Positions 36,039 through 45,765 are shown, numbered from the stretch's first letter. The stretch: 64,000 nt of DNA from Ignavibacteriales bacterium (GCA_026390595.1 JAPLFQ010000023.1:186001-250000), one strand, 5' to 3'. The notes: generated by a model from the sequence alone, not told the origin. A program made the numbers and translations.

Positions 36039-36998
36039 TCACATCACCAGACCGGCGGCGCCGAGGAGCCCGGCTTCGTTGCCGAGCCGGGCGGGAAGAA
36101 CACGAATGTCTTTTCGCAGCGGCTTGAGCACGTGTTGAGCCACGGAGTCCTGCACGGCGCTCATGACGAAGTCACCAGCCGCCGAGATTCCTCCCCCGAT
36201 GATGCTTATTCTGAGGTCCATAATATTCATGACGCCGGCGAGAGCGACACCGAGCAGCTGCCCGGCTTCGATGAGGACTTCCCGGGCGAACTGATCCCCT
36301 TCGTGCGCGGCTTGTGAGATATAGACGGGTTCAATCTTCGATATGTCACCACCGACAAGCTGCAGAATCTTTGAGTCGGGATGAGCCTGCAAACGTTGAG
36401 CGGTTCGCTGGGAAAGATAACGCTGGCCGACATACGCTTCGACGCAGCCGACATTTCCACAGTTGCACTGTGGACCGTTGTAGGCGATCGACACGTGGCC
36501 GATTTCACCTGCGCCGCCTGTAGGACCGCGGAATATCTTGTGATCCAGGATGATCCCGCCGCCGACGCCGGTGCCCCAGATGACGAAAAGGAAATTCGGA
36601 TACTGGATTCCTGCGCCGAATTTCGATTCGGCGATGGCCGCCGCGTTCGCGTCGTTTTCGATTCCGATCGTGAAGCCCGGAAAGAGGTTCACAAGTTCGC
36701 TCTTGAGCGGCACCTCATCCCAATCCACAAAATTGGGGGGCGCTTTCACAACACCATCATCGTCAACCACTCCGGGCGAGCCGATCCCGATGCCTTCGAT
36801 ATGCGCTCCATCTGCGTGTTGAAGGGCATCCTCAACCGCTGCGCGGATTTGCTGGATAACCTTTGCCGGACCTTCGCCCGCACATGTCGGAAACTTGTTG
36901 GTGTAGCGGATCATCCCATCGGGCAGGACCACTCCTGCCTTGATGGTCGTACCGCCCATATCGACGCCGATGACAGTTTTCGAATTCTCTTTGCCCAT
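36039..36998 (-). CDS. ROK-family sugar kinase (glucokinase-like)
   Basis: A 319-residue kinase for glucose or an N-acetyl-hexosamine. 'VIGVDMGGTTIKAGVV' (residues ~9-24) is the phosphate-binding loop, 'IGIENDANAAAIAESKFG' holds the catalytic-site Asp, and 'GEIGHVSI...CNCGNVGCVEAYV' is the ROK zinc motif, with Cys-x-Cys and the downstream Cys present. No DNA-binding domain is fused, so it is an enzyme and not a repressor. First gene of a pair with lptD. Confidence 0.9.
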   Translation of the reverse strand: MGKENSKTVIGVDMGGTTIKAGVVLPDGMIRYTNKFPTCAGEGPAKVIQQIRAAVEDALQHADGAHIEGIGIGSPGVVDDDGVVKAPPNFVDWDEVPLKSELVNLFPGFTIGIENDANAAAIAESKFGAGIQYPNFLFVIWGTGVGGGIILDHKIFRGPTGGAGEIGHVSIAYNGPQCNCGNVGCVEAYVGQRYLSQRTAQRLQAHPDSKILQLVGGDISKIEPVYISQAAHEGDQFAREVLIEAGQLLGVALAGVMNIMDLRISIIGGGISAAGDFVMSAVQDSVAQHVLKPLRKDIRVLPARLGNEAGLLGAAGLVM

Positions 36999-37050
36999 AC
37001 GTAACGCAAGCTAAGGAAAAATCGCCTTGAAATAAACCCCGAAATGTCTC

Positions 37051-37092
37051 TAAAAACGGAAAAGAGCATTCATCCTTTCGGACAAATGCTCT
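37051..37092 (-). terminator. Intrinsic terminator of the YCF48-like T9SS gene
   Basis: Read on the minus strand: AGAGCATT (37085-37092), an inner TCC-GAAA-GGA hairpin, then the matching AATGCTCT (37063-37070), followed by TTTCCGTTTTT. The GNRA-type tetraloop and T-rich tail make it a strong terminator 26 bases after the stop. Confidence 0.8.
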
Positions 37093-37118
37093 CTCCTTTG
37101 CTTCCGATTTTGTCGATA

Positions 37119-38456
37119 CTATCTTAGGAGGACCATCTTCCTCGTCATCACAGAAGTCCCGGCCCTCAGCTCGTAGAGATACACCCCGGACGAAAGCGAC
37201 TCTCCGCGATCACTCTTTCCATCCCACCTTGCTGTGTACACTCCCGGTGTTCCCATCTCATTGACGACTGTCGCAATTTCGCGACCGAGCAAGTCATATA
37301 TCTTGAGTGTCACGAAGCTATTCGCAGGTAGCTCATAGCTAATAACTGTAGTCGGGTTAAACGGGTTCGGATAATTCTGACTAAGACTGAATGCCTGAGG
37401 CACATCGTTATCCCGATCAGTTATTCCGGACACCTGGATACTGCCGCCACCATTGGTTGTCTTAAGAATTTTTCCACTGTCCCCTACTACCCACCCTTCA
37501 TCAGCGCTGTACATATGAATCGACCAGAAGACCAGACGCGTGTTGGAAGCAAGGGGATGGGTCTGCCTCCCCCACGTGACTCCGCCATCAGTTGTCCGCA
37601 GGATCACAGGCCCGCTCACGACTCCGCCTACAGCCCATCCATTCTTGGTATCTGTGAAACAGAGTCCTTGCAGACTTGAACCACCCGGAGTCTGGTTCGA
37701 AATCTGCCAGGTAACCCCACCATCTGTTGTTCGAATTTTGGTTTCGACGCCGCTGATACCGCCAACCGCCCAGCCGTTGTTCTTGTCGGCAAAGACCACC
37801 CGTCTCAGTGGCTCCGTCATACTGCTTGTACCGTTTGCTGAGTACGAAGCTCGATAAACCTCGCGCCACGTTATCCCGCCATCGGTGGATTTCACGACTC
37901 CTCCATACTGACCAACGGCGAAACCTGTAAGCGTATCCGTAAAGTAAATGTCATTTGGTCTGGCAATGTTCGGTAAATCGACGGGTACCCAGGTAGCGCC
38001 TCCGTTCACCGTCCTGTAGATTCGCCCAGCGGTATCGGGAGAAGATGCCGAGCTCGCTACCCAACCGTGTTGCGGATCAACAAAGAATACGCTTTGTGGG
38101 TACACGTTCTGAAAGCTGCTGTCCTGGACTGCCCACGAAGCTCCTCCGTCAACCGTCTTCAGGATCACACCTCTCTTGCCGGCTGTGGAGCCGATCCCCC
38201 ATCCGACACTTGTGCTGATGAATCTCAGCTTCGAGATGCTGAGCCCGCTGCTGAAGTTTTGCATCGACCATTGACCGCCGCCATTGGTGGTTCTTAGCAG
38301 TTGCCCTCCCCCGACTACGACATACCCCGTCTGGGGTCCGACGAATTGAACGTCATTGAGGTATGACACTGTAGGTGAAGTCTGCGTTGACCATTGAGAG
38401 AACAGCGAAGGAGATATTAGCAGAAGGAATAGCGCGGTGGTGCGTAGAGTATTCAT
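37119..38456 (-). CDS. Secreted YCF48-type beta-propeller protein with T9SS sorting domain
   Basis: A 445-residue surface or secreted protein. The signal peptide is 'TTALFLLLISPSLFS'. Repeats of ~45 residues carrying 'LLRTTNGGGQW', 'ILKTVDGGASWAVQ', 'VVKSTDGGITW' and 'ILRTTDGGVTW' with 'GWAVG' form a BNR/YCF48 propeller up to about residue 350. The C-terminal ~85 residues ('SLSQNYPNPFNPTTVISYEL', 'GREIATVVNE', 'SSGVYLYELRAG', 'RKMVLLR') are the type A T9SS sorting signal. The ATG at 38456 has AAGGGAG 6 bases upstream; the in-frame GTG two codons earlier is too close to that site. It sits behind a promoter with a poly-G spacer. Confidence 0.9.
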   Translation of the reverse strand: MNTLRTTALFLLLISPSLFSQWSTQTSPTVSYLNDVQFVGPQTGYVVVGGGQLLRTTNGGGQWSMQNFSSGLSISKLRFISTSVGWGIGSTAGKRGVILKTVDGGASWAVQDSSFQNVYPQSVFFVDPQHGWVASSASSPDTAGRIYRTVNGGATWVPVDLPNIARPNDIYFTDTLTGFAVGQYGGVVKSTDGGITWREVYRASYSANGTSSMTEPLRRVVFADKNNGWAVGGISGVETKIRTTDGGVTWQISNQTPGGSSLQGLCFTDTKNGWAVGGVVSGPVILRTTDGGVTWGRQTHPLASNTRLVFWSIHMYSADEGWVVGDSGKILKTTNGGGSIQVSGITDRDNDVPQAFSLSQNYPNPFNPTTVISYELPANSFVTLKIYDLLGREIATVVNEMGTPGVYTARWDGKSDRGESLSSGVYLYELRAGTSVMTRKMVLLR

Positions 38457-38506
38457 GATCACTCCCTTTTCTCATTACATCGAAGATGTCACTTGACTCT
38501 ATAGTA

Positions 38507-38536
38507 AATATACCCCCCCCCCCCCGAGATTGTCAA
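38507..38536 (-). promoter_or_regulatory. Promoter with poly-G spacer, candidate phase-variable switch
   Basis: On the minus strand TTGACA (38531-38536) and TATATT (38507-38512) are separated by 18 bases: ATCTC plus a run of 13 G (38513-38525). The ATG follows 50 bases after the -10. Loss of one G would give the 17-base spacing seen in the other promoters here. Slipped-strand change of such tracts switches promoters on and off in other bacteria. Confidence 0.65.
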
Positions 38537-38640
38537 TGCTTATCTGATTACATCACCTCCTAAACGCGAATACTCGGAGTTCCTCCTGAGATAGAGTCAA
38601 TTCTCGATCCCGCAGCTTGTACGCGCCCTCCCTCTCGAAC

Positions 38641-38674
38641 AAAAAGGGGTGTTCACTGGTTTCAGCGAACACCC
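38641..38674 (-). terminator. Intrinsic terminator of the 796-residue T9SS protein gene
   Basis: On the minus strand GGGTGTTC (38667-38674) pairs with GAACACCC (38647-38654) and the loop is 12 bases; CTTTTT follows. It lies ~100 bases after the stop codon of the gene to its right. Confidence 0.75.
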
Positions 38675-38772
38675 TTTGAAGAAAAACATCACTCTAGTTG
38701 GATCGTGAATCTGCGCGATCGGCTTTAGACCTTCGCTCTATTGCAGCACACGATCGCGACCGTGAAGCGCAA

Positions 38773-41163
38773 CTACTTCAGCAACACCATTCTCCTCGAA
38801 GCGACGAAGCTGGCGGTCTTCAACGTGTAGAAATACACACCGGAAGAAAGCTGGAAGCCGTGCGCATCACGTCCGTTCCACGTCACCGCATGAGTTCCTT
38901 GCTCGAGCAATCCTTCAACCAGTGTCGCTACTTTCTGGCCCAACAGATTGTAGACAACCAGAGATATGCGCTCAGACTTGGGCATGCTGAACAGTATTTG
39001 TGTTGACGGGTTAAACGGGTTCGGGTAGTTCTGCTCAAGCACATAGCTCTCAGGAATTACACCCGGCTCCTGCGCAACATCTGTGACAACAGCGTCGATG
39101 TTCAGCGAGACAGTCGATGCGTCAGCCGCGCCTGTCACCGCATCGTACGTCGGCGTGGCCGTTGCTGATGTCGCAGAGTATTCGACCTTGTCAACGGTCA
39201 CGGAGTATGAGCCCGGTGCAAGCTCGGCGATCGTGAATGACCCGTCGGTATTCGTAACGCCGTATCCCGCCACCTGACCGCTTGCGTTGTCTACCGCATA
39301 GACCATCGACCCTTCGATCCCGGCCGCCGCGCTCAGTTTTCCCATCGAGCCGAACGATGTCGGCGTCGACGAAGTAACGTTCCCTCTGATCGACGCATAA
39401 CCAGTGGAGGTTCTGAGCATCGGCACGACATAGATCGTGATACCTGCAACGCTGTTCCCGTCGACACTGATCCTAGTCGCGTCCTTCCAACGGTTCGTTG
39501 ATCCGAGAACGCTATAGAACGACGGTACGTAGTGGCCAAGCGGAACTGCCAGCACAATATAGTCTCCAGGCGGGAGGTTCGCGAGAGAGTATGCGCCGAG
39601 CGAATCCGTGTCCGCCATGTATGCCTTCGGAGCTATGATCGTATCCCTGCCGACAGGACGCAACCGGTACGCAAGAACACGGGAGATCACTCCTCCGCGG
39701 CTTGTAGAATCAACCACGGAGCCGCTGATCTTGCCGAGTGCCAATGGATGAACCGGCTTCAGGGCAAAATTAATATTTGGTGCATCCGCCAGGACCTTGA
39801 TGATGTCAGCAGACAGGAAATCGCTCCGATTGTTGTAGAACAGGCGATAGTAACCGGACGCGTAAGCCTGAACGATGTAGGAACCCTGCGGCAGTTTGAG
39901 GGAGTACTTGCCGAGTGAATCGACCCTGGTCGTATAGACATAGATGGAATTGCCATCAAGCCGGAAATCAAATGACTCAGTCGGATCCATTCCAAGTATT
40001 GGAGTACCGACACCGGGCATCGCACCGACAACGCCGAGACCGAATGATCGCATCTGTCCCTGATCGAACAAATCACGATTGTCGTCGTCTCCGGACCAAT
40101 CATTGTCGCCCGGTCGTGACGAATTGAATCCGAAAGAAGACACTGCAAATGATACCCAGGCCCCCTTGACGGGCTTCTTCGCCGAGTCAAGAACGGCCCC
40201 GCTCACAGTGAAAATCGGGATCGTGGCTTTCGATCTGAGTTTGAAATTGACCGGCACGACGAGCGTGTCTTTCACTTCTATTGGTTTCGCTTTGTCGGCC
40301 GTGGTAGCTCCATCATACCACTGCTCAAGATAATTGCCCTTCAACGGCACTGCCCGGGCGCTGTACGTTCCGAAATCGATCTTTGAGATCGAGTACTTAC
40401 CCTGGTTATCCGTCACAGCACTATATTCGAAATGGTTATCGCGATCGCGGCCATAGAGCCGAACGGTTACTTTCGCTATCGGCTTGCCAGACGTATCGCT
40501 GACAGTTCCGGCAACGACCCCGCTCGGTCCCGTCACAGAGATGTAAAACAGCTGACTTGCTTTTCCGCCTTTGGAAGAATATACGGTGACCTGGACCGTA
40601 GAGGTACCCTTCCGGTCAGGCGTCCATTTGATGAGGCCCGTCGTATCGACTGTCATGCCGGTCGGACGATAGGACAAATCGTACTTGAGTTTGGCGGTCG
40701 AATCGGAAGAGACCGCCTTCACGCGATATGTGTATAGAACTCCCACCTTTCCCGTTTTGACCGGCTCCGAGAGTATGCGAACAACGTCGACGCGCGGAAT
40801 GCTGAGCATGACCGTTACAAGATTGCTCTTCATCGCGAAGCCGCTGTTCATTCTTGCTTCAACGTAGTACACATACATGGGCGGCACAACGTTGGTCGCC
40901 GGCGGCGAATCGATGTATTCGTTTCGCGTCGTCGAATCGATCCGGGTGAAACCGAGAATCGTCGTCAACGATGTCCGGTAGACAAGATAGTACCGAACCG
41001 AATCCCCTGCCGGCTTGGACCAGTTCAGTTGGACTTTTCCATCAGAACGCACAGAGGCGTTCAGCGAAAAGCCGGAGATTGTCGGCTGAGCAACGGCAAA
41101 CGAACTTGCCCCCAGTCCGCAGACGACCAACAGCACCAGTAATACTGCTCCCCTTCGTATCAT
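38773..41163 (-). CDS. Secreted multidomain protein with carboxypeptidase-regulatory-like repeats and T9SS sorting domain
   Basis: The 796-residue product starts at the ATG at 41163 with signal peptide 'GAVLLVLLVVCGLGASSFAVAQ'; AAAGGGG lies upstream. A fibronectin-III-like domain ('VQLNWSKPAGDSVRYYLVYR') is followed by an Ig-like putative domain ('KYDLSYRPTGMTVDTTGLI'). At least four carboxypeptidase-regulatory-like/CnaB-type modules come next ('VAGTVSDTSGKPIAKVTVRL', 'VSGAVLDSAKKPVKGAWVSF', 'ISGSVVDSTSRGGVISRVLA', 'IRGNVTSSTPTSFG'). It ends with the T9SS signal ('LEQNYPNPFNPSTQILFSMP', 'GVYFYTLKTASFVASRRMVL'). Probably a cell-surface adhesin or binding protein; the ligand is unknown. Confidence 0.88.
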   Translation of the reverse strand: MIRRGAVLLVLLVVCGLGASSFAVAQPTISGFSLNASVRSDGKVQLNWSKPAGDSVRYYLVYRTSLTTILGFTRIDSTTRNEYIDSPPATNVVPPMYVYYVEARMNSGFAMKSNLVTVMLSIPRVDVVRILSEPVKTGKVGVLYTYRVKAVSSDSTAKLKYDLSYRPTGMTVDTTGLIKWTPDRKGTSTVQVTVYSSKGGKASQLFYISVTGPSGVVAGTVSDTSGKPIAKVTVRLYGRDRDNHFEYSAVTDNQGKYSISKIDFGTYSARAVPLKGNYLEQWYDGATTADKAKPIEVKDTLVVPVNFKLRSKATIPIFTVSGAVLDSAKKPVKGAWVSFAVSSFGFNSSRPGDNDWSGDDDNRDLFDQGQMRSFGLGVVGAMPGVGTPILGMDPTESFDFRLDGNSIYVYTTRVDSLGKYSLKLPQGSYIVQAYASGYYRLFYNNRSDFLSADIIKVLADAPNINFALKPVHPLALGKISGSVVDSTSRGGVISRVLAYRLRPVGRDTIIAPKAYMADTDSLGAYSLANLPPGDYIVLAVPLGHYVPSFYSVLGSTNRWKDATRISVDGNSVAGITIYVVPMLRTSTGYASIRGNVTSSTPTSFGSMGKLSAAAGIEGSMVYAVDNASGQVAGYGVTNTDGSFTIAELAPGSYSVTVDKVEYSATSATATPTYDAVTGAADASTVSLNIDAVVTDVAQEPGVIPESYVLEQNYPNPFNPSTQILFSMPKSERISLVVYNLLGQKVATLVEGLLEQGTHAVTWNGRDAHGFQLSSGVYFYTLKTASFVASRRMVLLK

Positions 41164-41454
41164 TGTTCGTGCGCCCCTTTCAATGATGTTTGTTGTAGAC
41201 TGTCGACTACCGAATCCATTCATGCCGAACAACAAGAATCTCTGTCTGGTTCTTTCACTCAAGTAAGCTCTTCTCACGCCAAGATTTGTTGATTGCGGTC
41301 ACACACCGACAGCCGCCTAACGACCGCGAAACTCCTACGAATTCAGACAAATCCGCTTCAAAAAAGTTTAGTGGGAAATCACAAGCATTTTGGCGAAAAC
41401 CGGGCCTTCGGAGCATTTCTATTGAGTGCCCCTGTATCCGTTGCCGATCACGGC

Positions 41455-41491
41455 GAGGCGTGAGCCGCCAGCAACACGCAGCTCACGCCTC
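41455..41491 (-). terminator. Strong hairpin downstream of the GH38 gene
   Basis: Eleven-base perfect arms (41455-41465 and 41481-41491, GAGGCGTGAGC and its complement) enclose 15 bases. No T-run follows on either strand, so it may be an mRNA 3'-end stabiliser or a repeat and not a true intrinsic terminator. The rest of the ~365-base gap (41164-41528) shows nothing else. Confidence 0.4.
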
Positions 41492-41528
41492 AGAGATACC
41501 CGCCAATTCACAAAGGTTGTTTGAACTT

Positions 41529-44500
41529 CTAGAAATACACTTTCAACGTGACGATCGACGACTTCTTTGTCGGGACTTGTACTGCGTTTTTCTCGAGCGG
41601 AATCTCTTCCTTGTCTGCCTCGAGAAAGTTCGAGAGTGTGACTCTTTTCGGCGGCCGGGGGAATGTAGCGGTTGCCGTCGATGCCTCACCTTTCGCGTCG
41701 TACCATTGGACAATCCAGGCGTCCCCCTCTTCCGCTTTCTTCAATCCCGTAAGAACCAGGTTTGCCGGAGTGAGTTGAACAAAGGACTGCTGCAACGGCA
41801 ACTCCCCCTTGTGAATGTCTGACAAGATACCGATGAGAGGATAGTTGAACTCATACCCCCGCTGAACCGTATTCGCTTCACGCCAGGTTCCTTTGTGAGG
41901 ATACAGAGAGTATTCGATGACGTGCTTTCCCCGGTCCGCTGTCGGATCGGGCCACTTCGGGGAACGGAGCAGCGACAGACGAAGAGTGTTTCCTTTGATG
42001 TCGTATCCGTACTTGGAATTGTTCAGGAGGCTGACGCCGTACGAGCCATCAGAGAGATCGGCCCAGCATCGTGCAGGAACCTCTACTTTGGCTTTCTCCC
42101 AGCTGTCCCGGAGCTGCGTCGATCTCTGGATCGTGCCGTACGGGATCTCGTATGTCGCAACCGTATCGCTCACGGAAACCGGGAATGCGACTTTCAGGAA
42201 GGTCTTGTCTTCCCACCAATCGATATCGTTCCTGAAGTCGATTCTGTCAATCCCGCTGTACAAGATAATGTCCTGTGTGAAGAACGAATTCGGAAAATCT
42301 TCGGTCGGAAAGTCCTTTTTTGTTCCCGGCTTGAGGTAGTCCCGGTACAGCCGCACGACCACCCTCACCGGTCCCTTTTCGATGACTTCGACTTTTCTCA
42401 ATGTCGACGGATACTGGACGCCTGTCAAGCCCACGTTCCAGGCATCCCAGGCACTCGGGTAATCTGCAAGGAGCTGAAGTTCGTTTCCTTTGCCGCTCAA
42501 TACTTCTTTGCCGTTCCGTTTGTCTATCACGCTCCTGAGCCATCCTGTTTTCTCATCAAGGGCCACCGCGAAGTACTGGTTCTCCAGTTTCTCACTCGAA
42601 ACCATCAGACCGCTCGCAGCGGTGGAGGGCTTCTGTTTCTTCAACTGATACGTCTTGTAGCCCATCGACGGGATGTTCTGCGCAATGAAGAGCACCTCCC
42701 GCTCGTACCGTCCGGTCCGTACACTCTGCGAAGGAACCTCTTTGCCTGCCTCGTCAAAGACGGCATAGATGGTTTCATCTGCCTTGGGAAGCTTCATGGC
42801 AACGATATCCGTGCGAGTCCACGACAGCGGATTAAACACTACCACAGGGAGCGCATCGCGCATGGCCCCGGTATTGATGTGACGGGCAATATGCTGCAGA
42901 GATCCCTGCAGTTCATACTTTCCGATTTCCTGTGCCTCCTGGAGTGTTTCGGCCGCATCGATGTAGACCTCTCGAATGCTCGAACCAGGGAGGATATCGT
43001 GGAATTGATTGAAGAGGATCTTCTTCCATGCGTCTTCAAGAGCGTTCGCATTGTATGGCCTTCCCGAGAGACTGGCAAGGCTCGAGAATTTCTCAGCTTC
43101 GGTCAGGAGTACTTCATTTGAGCGGTTGTACAATTTCATCTTCGCCTGCGTTGTGAACGTCCCCTGATGATACTCCAGATAGAGTTCATCCTTCCACACC
43201 GGAAGCTCGCCCACCTTGTGTTTCTTGACCCAGTCCAGATAGTCGGCTGCATTTCCAAACTCGATCTTCGGAAAAATGTCGAGCTTCTTGAACTGATCGA
43301 TCCGCTCCAACATGTCGAGCGAGGGACCGCCCCCGTGGTCTCCGACACCAAACAGCACCATCATCTTCCTCATGCCGGTGTTCGCCTCGAACTGGCGAAG
43401 CCAGTCAACGAGCTGATAGCCGTTTTTGACCTCGTTAACGTAATCAAACGGGAAGTAACTGAGGACGCGGGAGCCGTCAGGCCCCTCCCACCAGAACACG
43501 CGGTACGGAAATACGTTTGTATCGTTCCAGCCAATCTTCTGGGTGATAAACGCGTCAATACCTGCCTCACGATAGAACTGGGGCATGTTCCAATTGTAGC
43601 CGAACGAATCTGGATTCCAGCCGATCTTCACATCGACGCCGAGCTTCTGACGGAAGTAACGCTTCGCGTACAGAAGCTGGCGGGCCCACGATTCGCCGCT
43701 CGGGATGTTGCAGTCCGGTTCGATCCACATGCCGCCCATGATTTCCCACCGACCTTCTTTGATGCGCTGCTCCATGCGCTTGAAAAGATCAGGATAGAGC
43801 CGTTCCATCCAGTCATAGTACGCCGCTGAACTCTGAGAGTACGTCATGTCCGGGCGCGCATCCATGATGTTGAGTACGGAGGCGAAGGTGTTCTTGCACA
43901 CTTCAATCGTTTCGCGTGATCGCCAGAGCCACGCGGCATCGATGTGCGCATTGGCGTCAAAGTAGATCGTGAATTGCTTGGCATACGCGTCGACTGGCAG
44001 GAGCAGCGACCTCGCCTCCTTCAGGCTGAATTCGAATTTCTCGAGCGGACCGTCGGACAACGACGAGAGGTCAATTCTCGCTGCCGTCGATTGCAGAAGG
44101 TCGTTGAGGCGCTTCTTCTCCGCTTTGTCCATCGTTGATTTATCCGTTCCCGGATCGACACGCTGGTTGGAACTTGTCTGGTACGTGTCGAAACTCAGCA
44201 GTTTCTGCCCGACCCGCAGACTGAGCGATAGGTTCTCAATCATCGACCGAATGGACTTCAGCGCGTCCGATGCGATCTGCGCGCGCAGAAGCCGGAGCGG
44301 GCCCCCGGTGTTGATCGCCTTGATGACGATAAGAAAACGGTCTCCCGGTTTGGCGTTGTTCGTCAGTTCAAATTCTCCGTCCCATGGGAAATGGCCCTTG
44401 CTCACGCCGTTCACCCAGAAGTGGCCGTAATCGTCCACCGACACCAGGAACTTCATCGGTCCTGTGATCGGCTTACCGAGGATCTTCGCCGGGAGAACTA

Positions 44501-44756
44501 TTTCTTTCCGCATCCAGCAGGAGTCGGGGTAGATGTTTTGATTCAGCTTCAATACCTGCCAACCGGAATCATCGAAACCCGGCTTCGTGGGATCGCCAAT
44601 GGGGTTGAAGGTCTTCAGGTCGGGACTTACCTTCCATTCATTGTAAGATGCGAGCGAGAGGGAATCGAGCGCTTTGACGAGCTTGTCAACGTTGGTCTGT
44701 GCCAGCACAGCCGCTGGTATGAGAGAACAGAAAGCAATTGTGCGGAGAAGTTTCAT
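41529..44756 (-). CDS. Secreted GH38 alpha-mannosidase
   Basis: A 1075-residue retaining alpha-mannosidase with a signal peptide ('TIAFCSLIPAAVLAQ'). Residues ~50-165 form a jelly-roll carbohydrate-binding-like domain. The GH38 catalytic domain begins near 265 with the zinc-binding 'FDANAHIDAAWLW' and has the nucleophile Asp in 'GWNPDSFGYNWNMPQ' near 382. The C-terminal half is the usual beta-sandwich set ('RIDFRNDIDWWEDKTFLKVAFP'). It would cleave mannose from glycans in the periplasm or outside. AAGGAACC precedes the ATG. It stands alone; no mannan-uptake genes flank it. Confidence 0.92.
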   Translation of the reverse strand: MKLLRTIAFCSLIPAAVLAQTNVDKLVKALDSLSLASYNEWKVSPDLKTFNPIGDPTKPGFDDSGWQVLKLNQNIYPDSCWMRKEIVLPAKILGKPITGPMKFLVSVDDYGHFWVNGVSKGHFPWDGEFELTNNAKPGDRFLIVIKAINTGGPLRLLRAQIASDALKSIRSMIENLSLSLRVGQKLLSFDTYQTSSNQRVDPGTDKSTMDKAEKKRLNDLLQSTAARIDLSSLSDGPLEKFEFSLKEARSLLLPVDAYAKQFTIYFDANAHIDAAWLWRSRETIEVCKNTFASVLNIMDARPDMTYSQSSAAYYDWMERLYPDLFKRMEQRIKEGRWEIMGGMWIEPDCNIPSGESWARQLLYAKRYFRQKLGVDVKIGWNPDSFGYNWNMPQFYREAGIDAFITQKIGWNDTNVFPYRVFWWEGPDGSRVLSYFPFDYVNEVKNGYQLVDWLRQFEANTGMRKMMVLFGVGDHGGGPSLDMLERIDQFKKLDIFPKIEFGNAADYLDWVKKHKVGELPVWKDELYLEYHQGTFTTQAKMKLYNRSNEVLLTEAEKFSSLASLSGRPYNANALEDAWKKILFNQFHDILPGSSIREVYIDAAETLQEAQEIGKYELQGSLQHIARHINTGAMRDALPVVVFNPLSWTRTDIVAMKLPKADETIYAVFDEAGKEVPSQSVRTGRYEREVLFIAQNIPSMGYKTYQLKKQKPSTAASGLMVSSEKLENQYFAVALDEKTGWLRSVIDKRNGKEVLSGKGNELQLLADYPSAWDAWNVGLTGVQYPSTLRKVEVIEKGPVRVVVRLYRDYLKPGTKKDFPTEDFPNSFFTQDIILYSGIDRIDFRNDIDWWEDKTFLKVAFPVSVSDTVATYEIPYGTIQRSTQLRDSWEKAKVEVPARCWADLSDGSYGVSLLNNSKYGYDIKGNTLRLSLLRSPKWPDPTADRGKHVIEYSLYPHKGTWREANTVQRGYEFNYPLIGILSDIHKGELPLQQSFVQLTPANLVLTGLKKAEEGDAWIVQWYDAKGEASTATATFPRPPKRVTLSNFLEADKEEIPLEKNAVQVPTKKSSIVTLKVYF

Positions 44757-44866
44757 AACGGGTTCCTTGAAGTTCTATCTTGGTTTGAGACCGGGATCAT
44801 ACCGCTTCTTTGCGAGGGGGTGGAACGATCAGCCTTGAGCGTGGAATACGGTGCGCGAGCGTCTCC

Positions 44867-45682
44867 TCATGATCGCGAGTAGAGGAGCGGATTGAGTTCG
44901 CTTGCTGCCACTTCGCCGGGTTTCTGCCCCGGGTGAAACACTTCCATGTCGACTTTCCGGTGCTGGTTGTCGGGCTCCAGAATGCGCGTTCCATCGGCAT
45001 AGTAAATAATCGTCATGACTTCTCTCCGAACGGAGCTTGAGTTCGCATGAGCGGAATGGAGCGAGCGGCCCGAATGGAACGTCGCATCCCCCGCTTTCAA
45101 CGCATAACTGCACACCTGGCTGTTCTGCTCACGAATGACCTGCTCGAAGTACGCCTGAGATGTTTCCGAGATCGGCAGTTGTTTGAATGCGCTGTTGAGG
45201 TGCGAACCGAGCGCGAAACTCATCGAGCCCATCTCACGCGGGACGTCGACGAGGGGCATCCACATTGTGATCGTATGCTCAGTGTCCAACGGCCAGTAAT
45301 AGAAATCCTGATGCCATGGCGTCGGCTTCCCGCCGGGTTCTTTGACCAATGCCTGATCATGGTACAGCCGGACGCCGCTTACACCCATCAACTCGGCGGC
45401 AATGCGGGCGAAGCGCTTCGCAACAACGAATCGCTTGACAGCTTCACTCTTGCGCCAGACGTTGGTCACCTGCGTAAACATCTTGCCATAATCGGCAATG
45501 CGCCCCTGGGGATCCCGCTCCCTGGCAACTTCATCCACAATTTCCAGAATGAGCGGACGATATTCATCGAGGTCGCTTCGGGACGCGACATTCGGCAGGA
45601 AGATATGCCCGCCGCGCTGATACTCCTCGACCTGCTCTCTGCTGACCGGGTACAACGATGAAAGAGCAGAAGACTGAGTCAT
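44867..45682 (-). CDS. Phytanoyl-CoA dioxygenase (PhyH) family oxygenase
   Basis: A 271-residue Fe(II)/2-oxoglutarate-dependent oxygenase. The iron triad is His124 and Asp126 in 'TPWHQDFYYW' and a distal His209 in 'SLHSAHANSSS', with Arg219 positioned to bind 2-oxoglutarate. The substrate is unknown; relatives hydroxylate lipids, ectoine precursors or small natural products. The ATG at 45682 has AAGGAAACGAC ahead of it and lies ~50 bases below a promoter (45737-45765), so the in-frame start at 45754 is rejected. Confidence 0.87.
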   Translation of the reverse strand: MTQSSALSSLYPVSREQVEEYQRGGHIFLPNVASRSDLDEYRPLILEIVDEVARERDPQGRIADYGKMFTQVTNVWRKSEAVKRFVVAKRFARIAAELMGVSGVRLYHDQALVKEPGGKPTPWHQDFYYWPLDTEHTITMWMPLVDVPREMGSMSFALGSHLNSAFKQLPISETSQAYFEQVIREQNSQVCSYALKAGDATFHSGRSLHSAHANSSSVRREVMTIIYYADGTRILEPDNQHRKVDMEVFHPGQKPGEVAASELNPLLYSRS

Positions 45683-45736
45683 GTCGTTTCCTTGTGGAGC
45701 TGTGTGCGTCCGAGAGCCGCCCGTTGACTGACGGTC

Positions 45737-45765
45737 AATATGGACAACCCACAAAAGAAAAGCAA
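45737..45765 (-). promoter_or_regulatory. Sigma-70-type promoter of the PhyH-like gene
   Basis: TTGCTT (45760-45765), 17-base spacer, CATATT (45737-45742) on the minus strand. On the plus strand TTGCAT (45843-45848) with TACTTT 17 bases later may serve the response-regulator gene; that one is weaker. Confidence 0.42.

Noticed and set aside
38513-38525. Poly-C/G run as a pure assembly artefact
   Set aside because: Artefact cannot be excluded, but its exact placement between good -35 and -10 boxes makes function more likely; kept as a finding with a read-level test.
41455-41491. Confident intrinsic terminator after GH38
   Set aside because: Perfect hairpin but no T-run on either strand; reported only at low confidence.
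41895-43829. Long plus-strand frames opposite the GH38 gene
   Set aside because: The GH38 frame has all catalytic motifs; the opposite frames show no domain and are caused by codon bias.
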